64,000 bases of DNA, taken from Taeniopygia guttata. Its lineage: Eukaryota; Chordata; Aves; Passeriformes; Estrildidae. A program made the position numbers and the translations under genes. The notes below the pieces were generated by a model. It was given only the letters and a program-made list of their open reading frames with translations, was not told the DNA's origin and did no database searches. Each line of letters opens with the position of its first letter. Position 1 is the stretch's first letter. The stretch is taken from contig NC_133034.1 in NCBI RefSeq assembly GCF_048771995.1, forward strand, positions 5,281,001 through 5,345,000, read 5' to 3'. Shown here one piece after another: positions 48,105-60,575 of this stretch.

Positions 48105-48365
48105 GAATCACAGAATGGTTTGGATTTAAAGCCCCTGTCATAGGCAGGGACACCTTCCACTAGCCCAGGTTGCTTCAAGTCCTGTCCAACCTGGCCTTGG
48201 ACACTTCCAGGGATCCAGGGGCAGCCACAGCTTCTCTGGCAATTGTGCCAGGCCTAACCACCCTCACAGGGAACACTTTCTTCCTAATATCTAATCTAAA
48301 TCTCTCTTTTACAGTTTAAAGCCATTCCCCCTTGTCCTATCACTGTCTGCTTGTGTAAAAAGCTG
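48105..48365 (-). mobile_element. CR1 LINE 3' fragment
   Basis: Antisense: 'cacagaatggtttggattta', 'taggcagggacaccttccac', 'gggcagccacagcttctctg', 'ttcttcctaatatctaatct', 'ccattcccccttgtcctatc'. A short piece of the first block is deleted. Confidence 0.92.
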
Positions 48366-48974
48366 GTCCTCCTCTTAGAGAGTGAGAGGTGGCATTTGTA
48401 CACCCAGCAATACCAACATTTTGTGTTAACCCTTTGCTCTCTGAACATTTAAGTACACCTAGAGACCTGAAAGCCCCACAAAACTATTCATGTCAGGGCA
48501 CTAAGGTGCATTTCCCCCTGTAAGACACAGCCTCTGATATTATAAACACTGCAGCTGCTGTTACTTTTTGTGACACACAATCCAAGGTCACGCTGAACAC
48601 AGGGCAGGACCTGCAGCTTGTCCTGGGTGCCAATAGCAATTAGTGGCAGGGTAAGCACTGCTTCCCTGCAGGGGTAAAATTAATCCCAGCTCCATATCCT
48701 CAGACAAAACCACACTGGATTTGCAGTCAGTACCATTTCACCTTGTCTCATACAGCCCATCCTCCAGTGCTCCCAGTTAAATGCTATCAAGGCTCTTGGA
48801 CATGCCAGGAGAACAATGGGGTAAATCAGACATTGAAAATTCCACACTGAGAGAACAAGAGAGCTCAAATCAGTCACAGTACAAATGGGAATGGAGATAG
48901 CAGATTCTGGGATGCCTCCTCATGGGCTGCTAGGACCTAAAGGGAGCTTTTAAAAAACAGGAAGACATTTTTCA

Positions 48975-49245
48975 AAGTGAGACAGTGAAAGGATAAGGGG
49001 AAATGGTTTAAAACTAGAAGAGGAGAGATTTAGATGGGATATTAGGATGAAACTCTTCCCTATGAGGATGCTGAGGCCCTGGCACAGGGTCTCCAGAGAA
49101 GCTGTGGCTGCCCCAGCCCTGGAAGTGTTCCAGACCAGGTTGGATGGGGTTTGGAGGAACCTGGGATAGTGGAAGGTGCCCTTACCTATGGCAGGGGGTG
49201 GAACTGGATGAGCCTTTTCCAACCTAAACCGTTATGTGGTTCCAT
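48975..49245 (+). mobile_element. CR1 LINE 3' fragment
   Basis: Plus orientation: 'ggataaggggaaatggttta', 'ttagatgggatattaggatg', 'tctccagagaagctgtggct', 'ggatagtggaaggtgccctt', ending 'ccaacctaaaccgttatgtg'. It lies 610 bp from the oppositely oriented copy at 48105. Confidence 0.93.
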
Positions 49246-50917
49246 TAATTATTATTTTTATGACTAGAAAGTCAAAAATGTTGGAGAGGCTGTGACTTCA
49301 AGATGATAGGATTTAAGGCATCCTAAAACCATTTCAAGAATCCAGGGAATGATGAAAGGCTGGGTTTTCTTAAGAAACTAAGGAAAACAAATCCAAGCTA
49401 ACCATTTAACTGTGTAGATAAGCTGCATTTGAAGAAAGGGAGCATCAGCTCAAGAGAAGTAATTCCTCCTCTTTAATGCAAAAACTGGGTACAGATCAGT
49501 ACAAAGTGACATTTTCTCTTATTTCAGAGCTTGATTTAATCCACCTTGTTTCCACAAGATACAAAAGAGCAGACAAGACATTCCTCTTCATTCCTGTTGC
49601 TGTTAACCACTTTTATTCCCTGCTGGCTCATCAGGGTCCCAAAACTTAACCAAAACCCCACAGTTTAATCACAGGTACTGGGGATGGCGATGGGGAAAAC
49701 CCCCAAGACTGGATGCATGAAAGGAATCAAGACAATGGAGTAATCCCAGGGACAAATTATCTCACATGAGATGTTGAGCAGAAAAAGATGCAGGTGCTGC
49801 TCTAAGTGTTTACATTAAACAGCCTGAGACAGTCCTTGTACACATAGTCCCTATTTCCACTTAAAAATAAATGTGAAATGCAAAAACATATCCACCAGCA
49901 AAAGAGGGAGGAGGGGGAAGTCCACACAGCCCCAGAAACAAAACTAAATTTTGAAAACACATAAAAGCAACAGCAAACTTCAAGAAATCCCTGCCTGGAT
50001 CATTCTTACATGTCTACGTGTTTATACATGAAACCCAACTCAGAGTGAGCAAACACAGGATTGTGAAGAGCTCAAAACCATCAGACACTTGGCATTAGAT
50101 CCAGTCAAGATGGGAAGGTTTAAAGGCAGAACCTTCATTCAAATGAACACCATTAAGTACAAATAATTTTAAAAATTAGGGAAACAGTGTGAAGCAATGC
50201 AGCTGGAACAAGGAAGCTGCCTCTGGAATAAAGAAAAGCTTCTCTTGTTGATAAATGGTCCCAGTAACCAGAGATTCACAGAAACATTTCAGAATTTTAG
50301 GATGATAATCCTTGATTTAATAGAAATATTGTAGAGAAACTGGTTATTGTAATCAAATGGGTACACAGCAATAAAATTGCCTATTGCAAAAAGCAATAAG
50401 AGTTCATAAGAGTAATATAAAATGCAATCCTAACTGAAGCTGTCAGAAGTATTTGATGTGCAATATCATCCAAAGATGTACAAAACCAAGTTACCCTACA
50501 GAAAATCAAACCTCTAATAGTAGTACAACACTGAGTAATTTCATTTTATAGGACACTAATGTTTTGTGCCTGCACTGCCAGAAAAAACTCCACACTAATA
50601 GGAGACACTAACTATATGACCTTCACAAGCAAGATGTAAGAGCTGCATGAGAATCAATGTTGTGTTGCATCCAAAATACTATGCTTCAAGACTGGCATAG
50701 AAAAATAATTCCAGAGGTTTTGTACTACAGCTCTGAATTCCTAAAAAAAAGGCCGAAGATTGTCTGGCTCAGAGTCCTGCTCCCATCAGGGAGTTAAAGA
50801 AACTGCCTAGGGAAGGATTCAAAGCACAGTGACACTTTACCAGTAGATCCTCTGTGCTTCCAGTGTTCGTGGGTCACCAGCTTCAGGAAGTTCCTCAAAA
50901 AGGCTGGAGTAGGACCT

Positions 50918-51150
50918 TTTAAAAGGGGCTGGAGTGCCAGGATGAGAGGGAATGGCTTCACACTGCCAGTGTGCAGGGTTAGGATATTGGGAAGGAGTTA
51001 CCTGTGAGGGTGGTGGGGCCCTGGCATAGTGTCCCAAGGCCAGGCTGGATGAGGCTTGGAGCACCCTGGGTTAGTGGAATGTGTCTCTGCCCATGGCAGA
51101 GGGTGGGACTGGATGGGCTTTAAGGTCCCTTCCATGGTTCTGTGATTAAA
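50918..51150 (+). mobile_element. CR1 LINE 3' fragment
   Basis: Plus orientation: 'gaatggcttcacactgccag', 'cctgtgagggtggtggggcc', 'aaggccaggctggatgaggc', 'gggctttaaggtcccttcca'. It has an internal deletion after the 'ccctggcatagtgtcc' block. Confidence 0.9.
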
Positions 51151-54100
51151 CTCACAGGCAGTATCTCCCAATTGCTTCTCACTAGATATTTTTCTCCCAG
51201 GAATCTGGGTCAATGTTTTCTCCAAGCCTGGAAACTGATGGATACACCCTTGGGAAATGTCAGTGTTTCAATACTGTACAGTAATTTCCCCTTTTAAACT
51301 TATCAACGATTAAAATATTTCCTCTCTAGAACATCTTTTCCCATTGGTGAACTCAGAAAAAATTCCTTTTCCCATGCACAGCTAAGAACCAGGGTCCTCC
51401 CCAGACAAGCAAACTCCCATCTCCCCACCTCCAATCCACCACAGGACAGATCTGCTTCCAGACCATCCTTCCATTTCTAATTTTTCATCCTCTCGCTACC
51501 TCCCCTACTCAATCCTGAATTCCCCAAGCACTGTCTGTATAATTTATCTCAATCAGGCAAGCAAAACACAAGAATGTTGCAGCTGAACCTGCCAGTGAGA
51601 AAAAGGCCCAGCCTGTGCTGCAGGCAGGCAGCCAGGCAGGCAAGTGTGTTCTGCAGCCACGGGGGAGCCCAGTGCTGATCCCGGGAGCTGCAGCACACTG
51701 CAGCCAGAGGGGAAGGCATGGCCAGGTCAGAAATCACACAGGGCACTGCAGAGAACAGCAGTGAGAGCCACAGCCGTGGTTCTCTGATGGGACCTGAGTC
51801 TCACCATGACAGCTGAACTCAGAACTGCTTTAATTCTGCATTTTCCCCTTTTCCTTCAGACTTGCAAACTTACACATGCCTGACAACATTCCTTATTTAA
51901 GCCTTCAGCAAGCCAAGTGTAAGGAGTCAAGCTGGCACTATGCAAGGAGAGAAAACGTGGGGGAACACACCTCAGTGAGTTTAACTCCCTGGATTAGTGA
52001 CGATGCCCAGGAGCATCCCACGTGGAAGGTGAGACTGCAGCAGCACTTAGATGGAGCTTACACTAAAACAGTCCTGTGACTTCATCAGATACTCTAAGGT
52101 GTTTCCAAGGCCTGCTTTGGACATAGGTAGCTTAGAAAAATAGCGCCAAATGAAGCAGGTCACTGCCAACACACAGCCTAAAGCAGCAACCTTAACATTT
52201 TGTTTTTTTAGTGTAAATCTCTTCCAAACTCAGCAGCAGCATAAGATGCACCAGCTGAAGTAGCAAGTTGCAAAGGAAAAAGAGAAAAAACTTCTAGTTT
52301 CTCAGTTGTTTCAGATTTCAAAAATGTTCAGTAAAGTACTAAACCTAAACCTTACTGGTAGAGGAAAGGGAAAATGTCATTCTGCAAGATGCTGGGTTCC
52401 TCTGAAGGTGCTCAATTCTTCCTTTGCACTAAGTACAGCAAATCCAAGATGGATTTAATGGTTTGTGTCCTAAATGGAATAATAAAAGGAGAAAACAGGT
52501 GGCTCTAGGAGGAAAACACAGATGCAATACAAACAGCTACAGGAAATAGGCAGCTCCTCAATCATTTTCTAGGCAAAGTTGCAAAACATAAAGAAAAAGA
52601 TGGAGAGCCTTACAAAGAAATATCACAAAACACAGAGGAGGAAAAGCAGCTTCTGTTGGTTTAAGCAGAATATTGGTGATCAATGCTGACCAGTTTGAAA
52701 AGCTGGGCTGCAGCTCTGCTTTGGCAAAGCTCCCTAAACAAGTCCATATGCAGACAAGGCACAGCACGGAAGGATCTGGTTTCTCCTTACTTGGACTTGA
52801 CTAACCTACACCAGCACACATGAGATCAGTTCAGAGCAATGCTCTGCTGGATTTTGAGGCAAAACCACCAATCTTTTACCCAGGCAACCTCTAAATCTCA
52901 TTATTAACTTCCCCATCTTTGTACCTTGGGCACAGACTTGAAAGAATAAATTAAAGTTGAAGGCAAACAAAAAGGTAAATTTAAGCAGCAGGAGAGAGAA
53001 AGTTTGTCATTCTTTGCACTGTTTAACATAACAGAGCATCTGAAGAAGCTCAGAAAGGAAGGGGAGAGGCCACCTTTTATTCCTAGATGCCAAGGATGCT
53101 GGGCAGCCCTTGTGCTCATGACAAAATTGAATCATGTCTGTCTAGCAGCCTAACAAAACATTTCTTTTCAAATATCCTTGTGCAAATGCAGTTTAGCTTC
53201 AACTCTTTTGTTTTTGTTTTTTTTCATTTTAAGCACAATATACAAAAGAAACTTGCCTCTACTACCATGGGAAAATTCTATTTTATTTTTATGAAGCAAA
53301 TCTATCCTGCAACATGCACCAGTACTAACATGCTCTTAGAAATGACAGCAGCACTTAGGAGTCTCTTACCTGGGGTTACACTTAATTACTAAATTACTTC
53401 ATATCTCCATAACATAATTCTGGCAGATTTTGTCTTAAATGGGGAGATCCAAAATGAGTGTGCAATGCAAGAGTTTCCTATTAGACTAGGGCTAGAATAT
53501 TGCAAAAAGCAGCATTTCATTAAAAGCAGTCTGGTAACAATAGCTGACAATTATCTGTCCAGTGGCTCCCCAGCAGAGAAATGACTGAAATTGGGGGTTG
53601 TTTTCTTAATGCTCTAGTCTGTAATTTAAAAGAGTTTCTTCATCAGCAGCTGAGAAGTCTCTGCAGTGTGACATCAAACCACCACAGCCCACCCAGAGCA
53701 GAGCCACTCCTGATCCTGACTCACAGCCACTGAAACCAATTAAAGGGAAGATTTACACAGTTCAGTGAGTTATGCTCTTTATATAAATATTTTATTTGTT
53801 CTATTATGTACTCCAGAGAATAAGGCCTCTGCTCCTGAGCTGCTCATCTGGGTCAGTCCTCTGGCCACAGCAGAAATCTCCACACCAGGGTGAACACTCA
53901 TGTGAGAGAGCACAAAACCCAAGGCTCAACACCCCTCCAACATCAACCCCCTCCCAAGCTTGCTCATCCCATAAACACACGGGATAAACGCACTGGATTC
54001 TCCCAGCACTGGATAACTTACCTTGCTGAAAAAGACAGCCTCTTTTTACTTCAATTTTCCTTTCATTTAAAGTGCACCCTAAGTCTGAAACACTAACTTT

Positions 54101-55599
54101 AAATGCTAAACTTTGCTAGTTTTGCAGCAGGTTTTGCAAATGTCCACTGGAAAACACAGCCCAAACACAGAAAAATTAAATGTGACTGCAGAATTAAAAA
54201 TCATCTCTTGACTACTGAAACTTCCTTTTTTCACAGGGTAGGAAAAACACGTTCCCAGAGCAAAGTCTTATTAGTTTGAATGTACTTAGTTAATTCAACA
54301 ATCAGCTTTGCCCAGGGCTGAAACTACAGCTGGGAATTCAAAGATACAGGGAAAAAATTGCAAATTGATCAACATAGATCGATTTCATTTAGAAAAAGGA
54401 AACTACTGGGAATACAATACTAAGCCTCTGAAAATACTGACACACAAAAAACTACTTACATCATATTTGTGCATATCCAGTGTATACAACAACAAAGTGA
54501 ACTTCGCTTTAATAAAACAAGTAACTGACACCTGCATTTTTACTTAAGCTTTCCACATAGCTACAGTCTGTCAGAGTTGTTGGTCAGGATTTTGGGCCGA
54601 AATACTTGTTTTTAAACAACCTTACACGTTGGCAGTCTGTGGAAAAGATGACTGATGAAAAATAAAACAGGGCTAAACCAAGTTAAACCTTCAGCAATAT
54701 GGAGATGATGAAGAAGCAGCTTTTCAGTCTCCTAACAGGGGCACCAGGGACTGTCAAAGGATGGTGATCAGTGTCAAGCTAAAGACAAAGCAGCAGCACA
54801 AAGCCAGCAATACTCACACCTCTGCAAGCTCATCCAATTCCAGGGAGCAGCAGCAGAGGGAACGTGGGCTGTGGTTATTTGTTACCTGGGCAGAGTGAAC
54901 TTCTCATGAGCTGGAGGGGGAATAAAACGTGTAAGGCATTCAATTTGAGGAAATACCCAACATAACTTCGAGGCAATTAATGCACCCTTGAAAACCGACC
55001 AAGACTCCTCAGCAGGAACTCTTAGCAGGAAGCTTCCCAACAACCAGCAAACTGAGAAAAAACTCTTAGCTGAAAGCTCTCATTAAGTCCTTGTGAACCT
55101 TCACAGGCAGTTAACCCCCAATTCACCTCATTGATACAGTTAAATACAATTTGCAAATTCAACACCCCAAGCAAAAGGGATTTTTTCCACTGAAAGGCCT
55201 TGTGGAAAGTCAGAGGGAGGACTTCTTCACTTCCACAGGAAGAAGCTCCCCTAGGAGATGCCACCTGCTGAAGTACAATCAATATTTAACTCGATCCATA
55301 CTAAACAGAATATATTTATTGTTCCTATGACCCACCTGCTTACCCTTTATTTGTCTCTGAACAGCAACAACTACATTTCAACCAGCTGCTTGCTCTTCTT
55401 GCCTTCACCTAAAGAAAAAAATCTCCACTTTTCTGCTAGGTAGGATATAAAGATCCCTGTAGAAACAGCTAAATGACCCTTCTTAATAGGGGCAGGGGAA
55501 AAACCCAAATCAAAACCGTGTATCTCACCTCACAGCAAAATGCAAGCGGACTCTGCTCCTGAGAACACCCTTCTAAATGAAATTTGGCCATTGCAAGAG

Positions 55600-55615
55600 A
55601 AAAAAAAAAAAAAAA
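55600..55615. repeat. Poly(A) run, 16 bases
   Basis: An uninterrupted A run with no recognisable retroposed body upstream. Confidence 0.9.
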
Positions 55616-56460
55616 GAAAACCTAGAAAACTCACCAAACAGCAGCCACATTGCTGTTAATAGGCAGGATGGTGTACATGAGTTACCTGAAGCACTGATTC
55701 CAAAGGAAAAATGCAGCAGAGATGCACAAAATGGATACTTGAAGGCAGAGGAAAATTAGTGGCAAGGACCTACAAAGAGGGCAAGGGGAAATGGGACAAG
55801 TGGGAATAGGAATGGCACAGGTACAGGGTTGGAAACAACTGAAATGAAACTCAGTAATACAAAAAAATAAATCTAACTTAAAGGAAAAATATAAAAACTT
55901 TATTCTTAGGTGTACTTATGAAATAAATTTAACTTAGCAGCTATGGCAAATCTCATCATTACTGTAATATGAAGTTTGATGCTCTTTTTGAATTAGAATG
56001 AAAGCAAACACTGAGAATAGAAAACCAAAAGGTTCCCTCCTCATGAATTGCAGTTGGCCAAGAGCACAGCCCTCAAAATAAAACCTTTGATCAAATTCTC
56101 GGTAGTGCCCCAAAGCTTTGGAAGGGAGCTGCTGTCATCTTCCCAGCTAGAACACCAGCACCTCACAGAGGCATGCCAGGTGTCATTTGGGCTTGTGAAT
56201 AACATGTGTTGGTGGTGTTTCAGTGTCACCTACCCTGAGAAATTGTGCCGTTTTATTTTTATTTCATTTAGCTACAGCAATGCACCCATATGTTGATTTA
56301 GTTATCACTGTAGACAAGACCCTAAGTCACCTCCAGAACAGTGTTTGGGCCAGTGCCATGGCTATTCCAGTAATGAGTACTCGACAGAGTGCAAATAAAT
56401 TTAATATTAATTAGGAAGAAAAGACACACCCCCTCCCTCAGTGCATCATGTGGGAAATGG

Positions 56461-56820
56461 ATTTATAGAAAAATTTTAAGGTTTGATAGAAGGTTCACAC
56501 AGTGTGTATTTGTATGTAAATTTTGAGATAATAAAAGTTGATTTAGAAACGTTATGGAATAGGATAGACATTGTTGAGAGAGAAATAGAAGTAAGTTTTA
56601 AAAGATGGTTTTGTAAAAAAGATTAGTTATTTTAGAGAAATAGAGCTGCAAAATATATTGTAGCAGGATTTATGAGAGGTAATTTTAGATTATTGATTTG
56701 AAGGTATTTATAGTATAGCGTGGTAACAGTTGATAGGTTATGAAATGTTTACATTGTATCATAATTAAGAGATAGTTGGGTTTTGATTGTAATGTTGTGA
56801 ACTATAACATTTGTATTGTT
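56461..56820. other. Cytosine-depleted block, possible mobile-element relic
   Basis: By hand count the plus strand has 14 C and 80 G in these 360 bases; the line 56581-56640 has no C at all. Composition is normal on both sides. Such strand asymmetry is typical of a retroelement or of one-strand deamination, not of ordinary intron. I could not identify target-site duplications or a named LTR. Confidence 0.5.
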
Positions 56821-57079
56821 TTATTCTTTATATGAGATTGAAAATGAAAAAAAAGTTTTCAAAATGCCAGAAAAACCTTACTTCAGATCCCTCAGCCTTG
56901 AAGTCTGTACTACTGGTTCTGTGCCCCACAGGACTGCTGAAGGGTTGATGGACTGTCCACATCTTTTGAGATGCTCTGAACACTTTCATCAGAGTGACAC
57001 AGATAGTTTAACACAAAAACAAGCTCTAAACAAACTAAGCCAGGTCTGTTCACTTCTGTGCCATCTCTAAACCTACAGA

Positions 57080-57480
57080 GCTTCGTATTTTTTTCTTTTA
57101 TTAGGAATTACTCTGCAAGGCCATTAACTGATTTCATAAAGGCCCAAGCAGATTGGAGAGAATAACCATCATTAGTTTATCAGCCTGCTCATGCTTTCCA
57201 AGCCTCCCAAGCAGCAGCTCCCATGCCTGTGCTCCCGCTCTGCTCTTTCCCAAGCAGCGTGCTGAAATCAATATACTGCTTAATTTAATTACAGCTATTC
57301 AACACCCAGTAAGTGGCAGGGAAATTCTAAAGCATCACATTAGTTTCATGCTGCTGCTTCTGCTCCCAGCTCTCTGGAGCAGTCAGTGCAAATATGTGAG
57401 TTATCCGCTTGAAAGAAGGACAAAGGCAGCGATGGAAGAGGAATAATGCCTTTGAAGCCTCTGCCATGGCGCCCTTTGTG
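57080..57480. promoter_or_regulatory. Possible conserved non-coding element (motif-dense, repeat-free)
   Basis: It contains clustered candidate sites: homeodomain TAATTA inside 'cttaatttaattacagc' and a SOX-like ACAAAGG near 57420. There are no repeats or simple-sequence runs. This is pattern recognition only; there is no alignment to support it. Confidence 0.25.
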
Positions 57481-58944
57481 CCACCACAAGGCATTTGCAG
57501 AGAGTGTTAGCATTCATCCCAACATGGGAGCTGCTGGTGCTGCTGCCATTCGGGGAAAAAAGGGAAAAGAACTCAATTCACCAGGCACAACTCATTAAAC
57601 ACACTTCACTCCCTGCTCTCACAGCTGAGACCTTCAGTACGATTGAATCCTGCACACTAAAGAACCAACAGTAACTCTGACTTAACACCCATCCACTGCA
57701 AGGAAAGTAGGAGTCTCTGTGATATTCCAGTCTGGACAGTTTCAGGTAGGAATTAGTCATCAAGTCATTTCACTAGAGCTCAGCACAACCGTGAATCAAC
57801 ACATTTGGAATTTGTCTCATTAATTCAGCTTTTCCAGTATCCAAACAAAACTGTGAATAGCAGAAGGGGATGAGAAAAACACAAGGCTTCATCCTTTAAA
57901 ATACCCAGAGTGTACAGTACAGCTGCCTCCACAGCTCCCACTCTCGGGAAAACACCACCCTGGGATTTTTCGTGCCTGTGAACAAGATCCCTATCTCCTT
58001 TATTTCCCTCTGTGCAGGTGGTGCTCAGGAGCAGTTTCGGTCCCTGCCTTCCTCTCAGTATCCTGAGCCTTTCTTGCTGGCTTTTCTCATGCATGCAGGG
58101 AGCTGTGCCTCCATTTCCTCTCTTTCGTTTCCATTCTGTCTGTGCACTGGAGGGAGAAAGAGACCAAACAATCAGCAGTGATAAATAGGATGCTGCCAAA
58201 CAGAATGCAGGTGTAAATTCACAGGAGTGAGGAATGCAGCTTCGGGAATTTTTTCCCTCACCACCACCAGGACAGCTTTCAGAGGTCAGGTTTCTTCCAA
58301 GTCCCTGACAACAAATGCTAAAAGAGCCACAAACATTTATCACTAGACAGACCTTGGCCTCTGGGGAGCTGAAATGGCTGTTTCCTCCCAGGCCTGAGCA
58401 CAGACAGAGCTGCACGAGGCAGTCCAGCCACAGTCTGCCCTTACAGTCCCGTCTGAACACCAATTTCCAGAAGGAAAGAGCCTTCTCCAGGCAGGATTGA
58501 GACAGAGCCCCCAGCACAGCAAATCCCAACACATCAGCTGATGTGGTAAAGCAGGATTCAGAAATCAACCACCCACCTCAGCACTGCTGAGCAGATCAAC
58601 ACACACAAGGACTGAAGGTTATTTCACAGATTTCCACCTTAGTGGCATCACAGAATATGGTTTTAAAGCAATCCAAATCCAGGCCACAGGCTCACTCCTC
58701 TATGAGGAAGGCCTTCCACTGGCTATTTCAAGCTTCTAGAAGCTTATTCTTCTGCAGGTTTGCAAGCATTACCAATACTGCAGTGGATTGTACGATTTCA
58801 CACATCTCCAAAGAAATGCCCATACACTGTTATTAGAACTGTGCAAGCTAAAGGGAAGGCAACAGAATGGAAAGGGACAGAGGAGCCCCAACTGCAGCTC
58901 ATTCTCAGAAGCCTCAATATGGATGTGAACCATGGCACTGGATC

Positions 58945-59048
58945 AATCAGACAGACAGACACCCAGGCACAATGGGAGGCTCCAGAATGAACACAGGTAA
59001 ATCAGACAGACACCCAGGCACAATTAGAGGCTCCAGAAGGAACACAGG
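58945..59048. repeat. Tandem duplication, two copies of about 50 bp
   Basis: Copy 1 is 58945-58997 and copy 2 is 59000-59048. Both run from 'aatcagacagacacccaggc' type sequence to 'gaacacagg', with a few substitutions and an extra 'gaca' in copy 1. Confidence 0.9.
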
Positions 59049-60169
59049 CTGCTGCAGAGAACTTGTCATGACCTGTTGCTGCACAGCCCTAAACATCTGC
59101 CTGTCCCCAGCCCCACAGCTCCAGAGCAGGCTGAGTAACACCCACCCACAACCCAAACCCACCAGCTACTGAGCACCCATCACAGACTGTCAGTGGGCTA
59201 ATGGGCTTTACAGAGCAAGGTAACAGATTTATTATCCTAAAAAGAGCACTTGCACTTCACTGGATATATCAGAACATTTTCAGCAGTTCATTTTGTTTCA
59301 GTGTGTGGTGTCTGTCAGGATTAGAAGTACACTTTCATTCCAGGTGTGCACCTCTGTCAACCTTCCCTTTCTACTGGTGCCATGAAGTGAATGTTGTACT
59401 CCTGCAAAGACAGGCATGTGGAACACTGCAAAAGTACAGCCTGCAAAAAACCTTCTGTTCTTCAAAGCCAAGCACTTAAAAGCTATGAAATGAAGATTTC
59501 AGAACACGTATACAAGAGAACCTGACCTTGAACTGTAACTCATGTACCACACACACATCTGCTTCTATACCTTTGGGGCACTCAAATGTCTGCTCCTTGG
59601 GGACATCTCCTACATTCTCCTGCAACCTTAGAGGCTCTTTGCTGCATTTTTTTCCAGGACCTGTGAGTCTCCCAGCTCCCATGGAAAATGATCTTGGGTG
59701 CTGCTAACAACCCTCACTCAGATCACAGCACTGGCTGCCTGGTGGTGCTCCAGGCTGTGATACTGTTCAAGGCAGGCTGAGTGGGATTTTAACAAGGCCC
59801 TGAAGCTTTTCAAGAATCACAAAGAATACATACTTTCAGCTCCCTCTCATAACAATCAGGCAACAAAGGAACAAGAGGATTTCCAGCCACTACAGATGCT
59901 GTGCAAGTACCATAAAGCACTTTTGATGGGAACTCCTGTCTGTGGCCAACTCCCCAAAACAATGACATCAACAAAGATGTTTCATAGTATAAAATGAAGA
60001 CAATTAACACCATCTGCTGCAATAAAATGATGCTTAGACTCCATTTCTAACATACAAAATTGCATTTGGCCTGTAATTTTCCAGGACTCTGGCACACCTA
60101 GAGCACTGGGCTTCCCAATAGAAGAGCCATAGAGCTACAAGAGAGGGTGCAGTGAAGGATCTCAAAGAG

Positions 60170-60575
60170 AATTAAAGGAATTGCAACACCTCTACCAGAA
60201 GAAGACACTGAGAAAGCTGGAGCTGTTCAGCCTGGAGGACAGCTGGGGATCTCATTAATGTATATAAATATTCAAAGATGTGTGCAGAGAGGATGGAAGC
60301 AGGTTCTTCCCACCAGTGCCCAGTGAGGAGATCCAAAAATCAGGCAGAAACTGAAACACAGGAGGGTCTGCCTGAACAGCAAGAAAACTCACACGGTGAG
60401 GGTGACTGAGCACTGGCACAGGCTGCCCACAGAAGTGGTGAAGTCTCTATCCTCTGAGATGTCCAAAAGCTCCTGGATGTGGTGCTGGACAAGCAGCTCT
60501 GGGTGGCCCGGCTTGAGCAAGGGGTGGGACCAGATGACCTCCAGAGGTCTCTGCCAACCTCAACCACCCTGTGAG
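60170..60575 (+). mobile_element. CR1 LINE 3' fragment
   Basis: Plus orientation: 'agctggagctgttcagcctg', 'gagcactggcacaggctgcc', 'gggtgggaccagatgacctc' and 'cagaggtctctgccaacctc'. It represents another CR1 subgroup. Confidence 0.88.

Noticed and set aside
57825..58568. Longest open frame in the window, 247 codons, minus strand
   Set aside because: No recognisable domain, irregular Cys/Ser/Gly-rich composition, no plausible promoter or splice context, and it lies in RYK intron 1. A frame this long can arise by chance in 64 kb.
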